The notes under the pieces were generated by a model, which was not told the DNA's origin, did no database searches, and was given only the letters and a program-made list of their open reading frames with translations. Both the position numbers and the translations under genes were made by a program. A stretch of DNA of 47,982 nt from Miniimonas arenae (GTDB lineage: Bacteria > Actinomycetota > Actinomycetes > Actinomycetales > Beutenbergiaceae): the NCBI RefSeq assembly GCF_006351005.1, contig NZ_VENP01000024.1, positions 1 to 47,982 of the forward strand, in the 5' to 3' direction. Of the stretch, positions 46,705-47,982 are shown piece after piece; the first letter of the stretch is position 1; the number at the start of each line of letters is the position of its first letter.

Positions 46705-47652
46705 TCAGGCCGGAGCCAGGACCTCGTCGAGCAGCCGCGTCACCGCGGCGTGCTGGTTGAACGTGTAGAGGTGCAGACCGGGGGCGCCCGCGGCGAGCAC
46801 GCCGCGGACGAGGTCGGCGGTGCGCCGCACGCCGAGCGCGTACGCCTCCTCCGGGCCGCCGGCCGCCTCGAGCTCGGCGAGCAGCTCGGCGGGCTCGGGG
46901 ATCCGGTTGAGCGCGCACAGCCTGCGGATCCGGTCGGGGTCGGTGAGCGGGAGCACGCCCGGCACGAGCGGCAGGACGATCCCGGCCGCGCGCGCGGCGC
47001 GCTGCAGCGCGACGTACGCCTCGACGTCGAAGAACACCTGGGTGATTGCGAAGTCCGCCCCCGCGTCCTGCTTGGCGCGCAGGGCGGTGAGCTCGTCGTC
47101 GCGCACCTGGAACTCGCCGGACAGGCCGGGCACGGTGTAACCCGGGTAGGCGGCGACGGCGATGCTCACGCCGTCGCGCCGGGTGCGGCGAGCGACGAGG
47201 CGCTCGACCGGGCTCGCGGGCGGCAGGCCGAAGCGCTCCGCCTCCACCTCGCGGATGAGCGCGACGAGGTCGCACGCGCGCGCCAGGCCGTCACCCCCCG
47301 GCGACCACTCGCCGCCCTCGGGCGGGTCGCCGCGCAGCGCCAGGAAGTCGCGCACGCCCGCGTCGAGCAGGCCGCTGACGACGTCGCGCAGCTGCGACCG
47401 GCTGCGCCCCACGCAGGTGAGGTGGGCAATGACTGGGACTCGGGTCTCGGCCAGCAGGTGCTCGACGAGCGCCTGCGAGCGCTCCGACGTGGTGCCCGAG
47501 GCGCCGTAGGTGACCGAGAAGTAGTCCGCCTCGCCGGCCGCCAGGCGCGCCGCCGTCTCGTGGACCTGCTCCTCGCCGCGCGGAGTGCGCGGTGGGTAGA
47601 GCTCGAAGCTGATCGTGGGTCGTGGGGCGCGGTAGAGCTCCGACGTGGTCAT
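46705..47652 (-). CDS. metF: Methylenetetrahydrofolate reductase [NAD(P)H]
   Basis: Reduces 5,10-methylene-THF to 5-methyl-THF, the methyl donor for MetE, using FAD. The 315 residues form a TIM barrel. ISFELYPPRTPRGEEQ at the start carries the catalytic Glu, with YFSVTYGASGTTSER, VIAHLTCVGRSRSQL, DFLALRGDPP and the DFAITQVFFD segment following, all family-typical. ATG 47652 follows GGGAGG by five bases. The start codon overlaps the stop of a 13-codon leader ORF, and a SAM-I riboswitch lies upstream, giving SAM feedback. It is the first gene of the metF-metE operon. Confidence 0.96.
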   Translation of the reverse strand: MTTSELYRAPRPTISFELYPPRTPRGEEQVHETAARLAAGEADYFSVTYGASGTTSERSQALVEHLLAETRVPVIAHLTCVGRSRSQLRDVVSGLLDAGVRDFLALRGDPPEGGEWSPGGDGLARACDLVALIREVEAERFGLPPASPVERLVARRTRRDGVSIAVAAYPGYTVPGLSGEFQVRDDELTALRAKQDAGADFAITQVFFDVEAYVALQRAARAAGIVLPLVPGVLPLTDPDRIRRLCALNRIPEPAELLAELEAAGGPEEAYALGVRRTADLVRGVLAAGAPGLHLYTFNQHAAVTRLLDEVLAPA

Positions 47653-47690
47653 CGTCGCCTCCCGCTGCGCCACGGGTGGTGTGCCCGCAT
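47649..47690 (-). CDS. 13-codon leader ORF overlapping the metF start
   Basis: ATG 47690 to TGA 47649 encodes MRAHHPWRSGRRR. GGAG (47699-47696) lies five bases upstream, an ideal ribosome site. The TGA overlaps the metF ATG as ATGA, and the metF Shine-Dalgarno lies inside this ORF. The 3' strand of the riboswitch P1 helix overlaps the GGAG. The peptide has no Met or Cys run, so a role as a coupling device is more likely than codon-sensing attenuation. Confidence 0.5.
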   Translation of the reverse strand: MRAHHPWRSGRRR

Positions 47691-47697
47691 GGTGTCT

Positions 47698-47793
47698 CCA
47701 TCGATCCTGGCGTGAGCACCCTTCCCGCGGGAGGCTTCCGTTGGGGGTTGCTGCGGCGTCGACGAGCCAGGTCTCTCGGCCGCTCTGGATGGT
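47698..47793 (-). ncRNA. SAM-I (S-box) riboswitch
   Basis: Read on the minus strand, the S-box core is present in order: AGAG at the P1/P2 junction, GGCCGAGAGACCTGGCTC around the kink-turn and P2 loop, the CGCAGCAACCC stretch, a variable P3 arm, then AAGGGTGCTCACGCCAGG. P1 forms between CCATC (47792-47788) and GATGG (47702-47698). There is no terminator hairpin or T-run before metF, so control is probably at translation. It binds S-adenosylmethionine and turns off metF-metE. Confidence 0.92.
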
Positions 47794-47799
47794 GTGGGG

Positions 47800-47805
47800 A
47801 GCCTA
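47800..47805 (-). promoter_or_regulatory. -10 box of the metF-metE promoter
   Basis: TAGGCT on the minus strand, about seven bases before the first bases of the riboswitch P1 helix, so the transcript would start at about 47793. The -35 region is not clear. Confidence 0.5.
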
Positions 47806-47935
47806 GCGCGGGCGCCGAATCCCCGTCCACGGACCGGATCGCCGTCCGCATCGCGAGACGGAGTGCGAGGTGCCCTGCTGGGCCATCTGTTGTGCCGCTC
47901 AACCTGCGCCGTCTCCTTCCGCCCATCGCTCTAGA

Positions 47936-47956
47936 TGCACATCATTCTCATGTGCA
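47936..47956. promoter_or_regulatory. Zur/Fur-like 21-bp palindrome
   Basis: TGCACAT-N7-ATGTGCA, with ATCATTCTCAT across the centre. By eye 16 of 21 positions agree with a Zur-type site (TGAAAATGATTATCATTTTCA). It lies 27 bp from the right edge. The gene it serves probably starts beyond the window; it is about 140 bp from the metF promoter, so it could act there too. Confidence 0.5.
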
Positions 47957-47982
47957 ACTACGGCCCCCTCGTGCGACGAACC

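Overview
The window comes from a very high-G+C actinobacterium. The gene set and style fit Micrococcales, near Cellulomonadaceae/Promicromonosporaceae (Cellulomonas, Cellulosimicrobium or Isoptericola-like): DUF5926 and Pr6Pr proteins, an LppM-like lipoprotein, HspR/HrcA operators, sugar ABC systems without their own ATPase, many GTG starts, and many genes preceded by a -10 box exactly where a leaderless mRNA needs it. It reads as ordinary chromosome. I see no insertion sequence, prophage, CRISPR array, tRNA or rRNA.

Layout. 0.2-5.4 kb: a lipid kinase, an AAA ATPase and a TyrA-PheA-type fusion. 5.5-10 kb: a large membrane protein with a phosphatase-like ectodomain, a GT2 glycosyltransferase preceded by six 11-bp direct repeats, and a DUF5926 protein. 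10.1-23.6 kb: central sugar phosphate enzymes (pgm, pgi) flank a 2253-residue secreted nuclease carrying two tandem 5'-nucleotidase modules, plus an MFS transporter, a thioredoxin and an LppM-like lipoprotein. 23.8-31.9 kb: a uracil/xanthine permease, a small heat-shock protein under adjacent HAIR and CIRCE operators, an FAD oxidoreductase, a Pr6Pr membrane protein apparently truncated by a TAG codon, an MBL hydrolase, a divergent XRE-cupin regulator/azlCD pair and a PNPOx-like protein. 32-39.8 kb: an MFS exporter, a lipoprotein, a ferritin-like/VIT1 fusion and a 1312-residue TM0106-type nuclease-helicase. 39.9-43.5 kb: a sugar ABC operon (binding protein plus two permeases). 43.8-44.2 kb: a six-copy 62-bp tandem array. 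44.2-47.8 kb: a metF-metE operon behind a SAM-I riboswitch. At the right edge is a Zur/Fur-like palindrome.

How the parts work together. Pgm and Pgi join glycogen/trehalose and cell-envelope sugar supply to glycolysis. The secreted nuclease-nucleotidase could turn external DNA into nucleosides and phosphate, and a nucleobase permease lies nearby although not in the same operon. MetF makes methyl-THF for MetE, and both are placed under SAM feedback. The riboswitch appears to act on translation: its P1 helix overlaps the Shine-Dalgarno of a 13-codon leader ORF whose stop overlaps the metF start codon.

The most unusual items are the riboswitch/leader-peptide arrangement, the 62-bp array with its invariant dyad, the paired HAIR/CIRCE operators, the 11-bp direct repeats and the duplicated nucleotidase. 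All functional calls come from reading motifs by eye. No database search was run.
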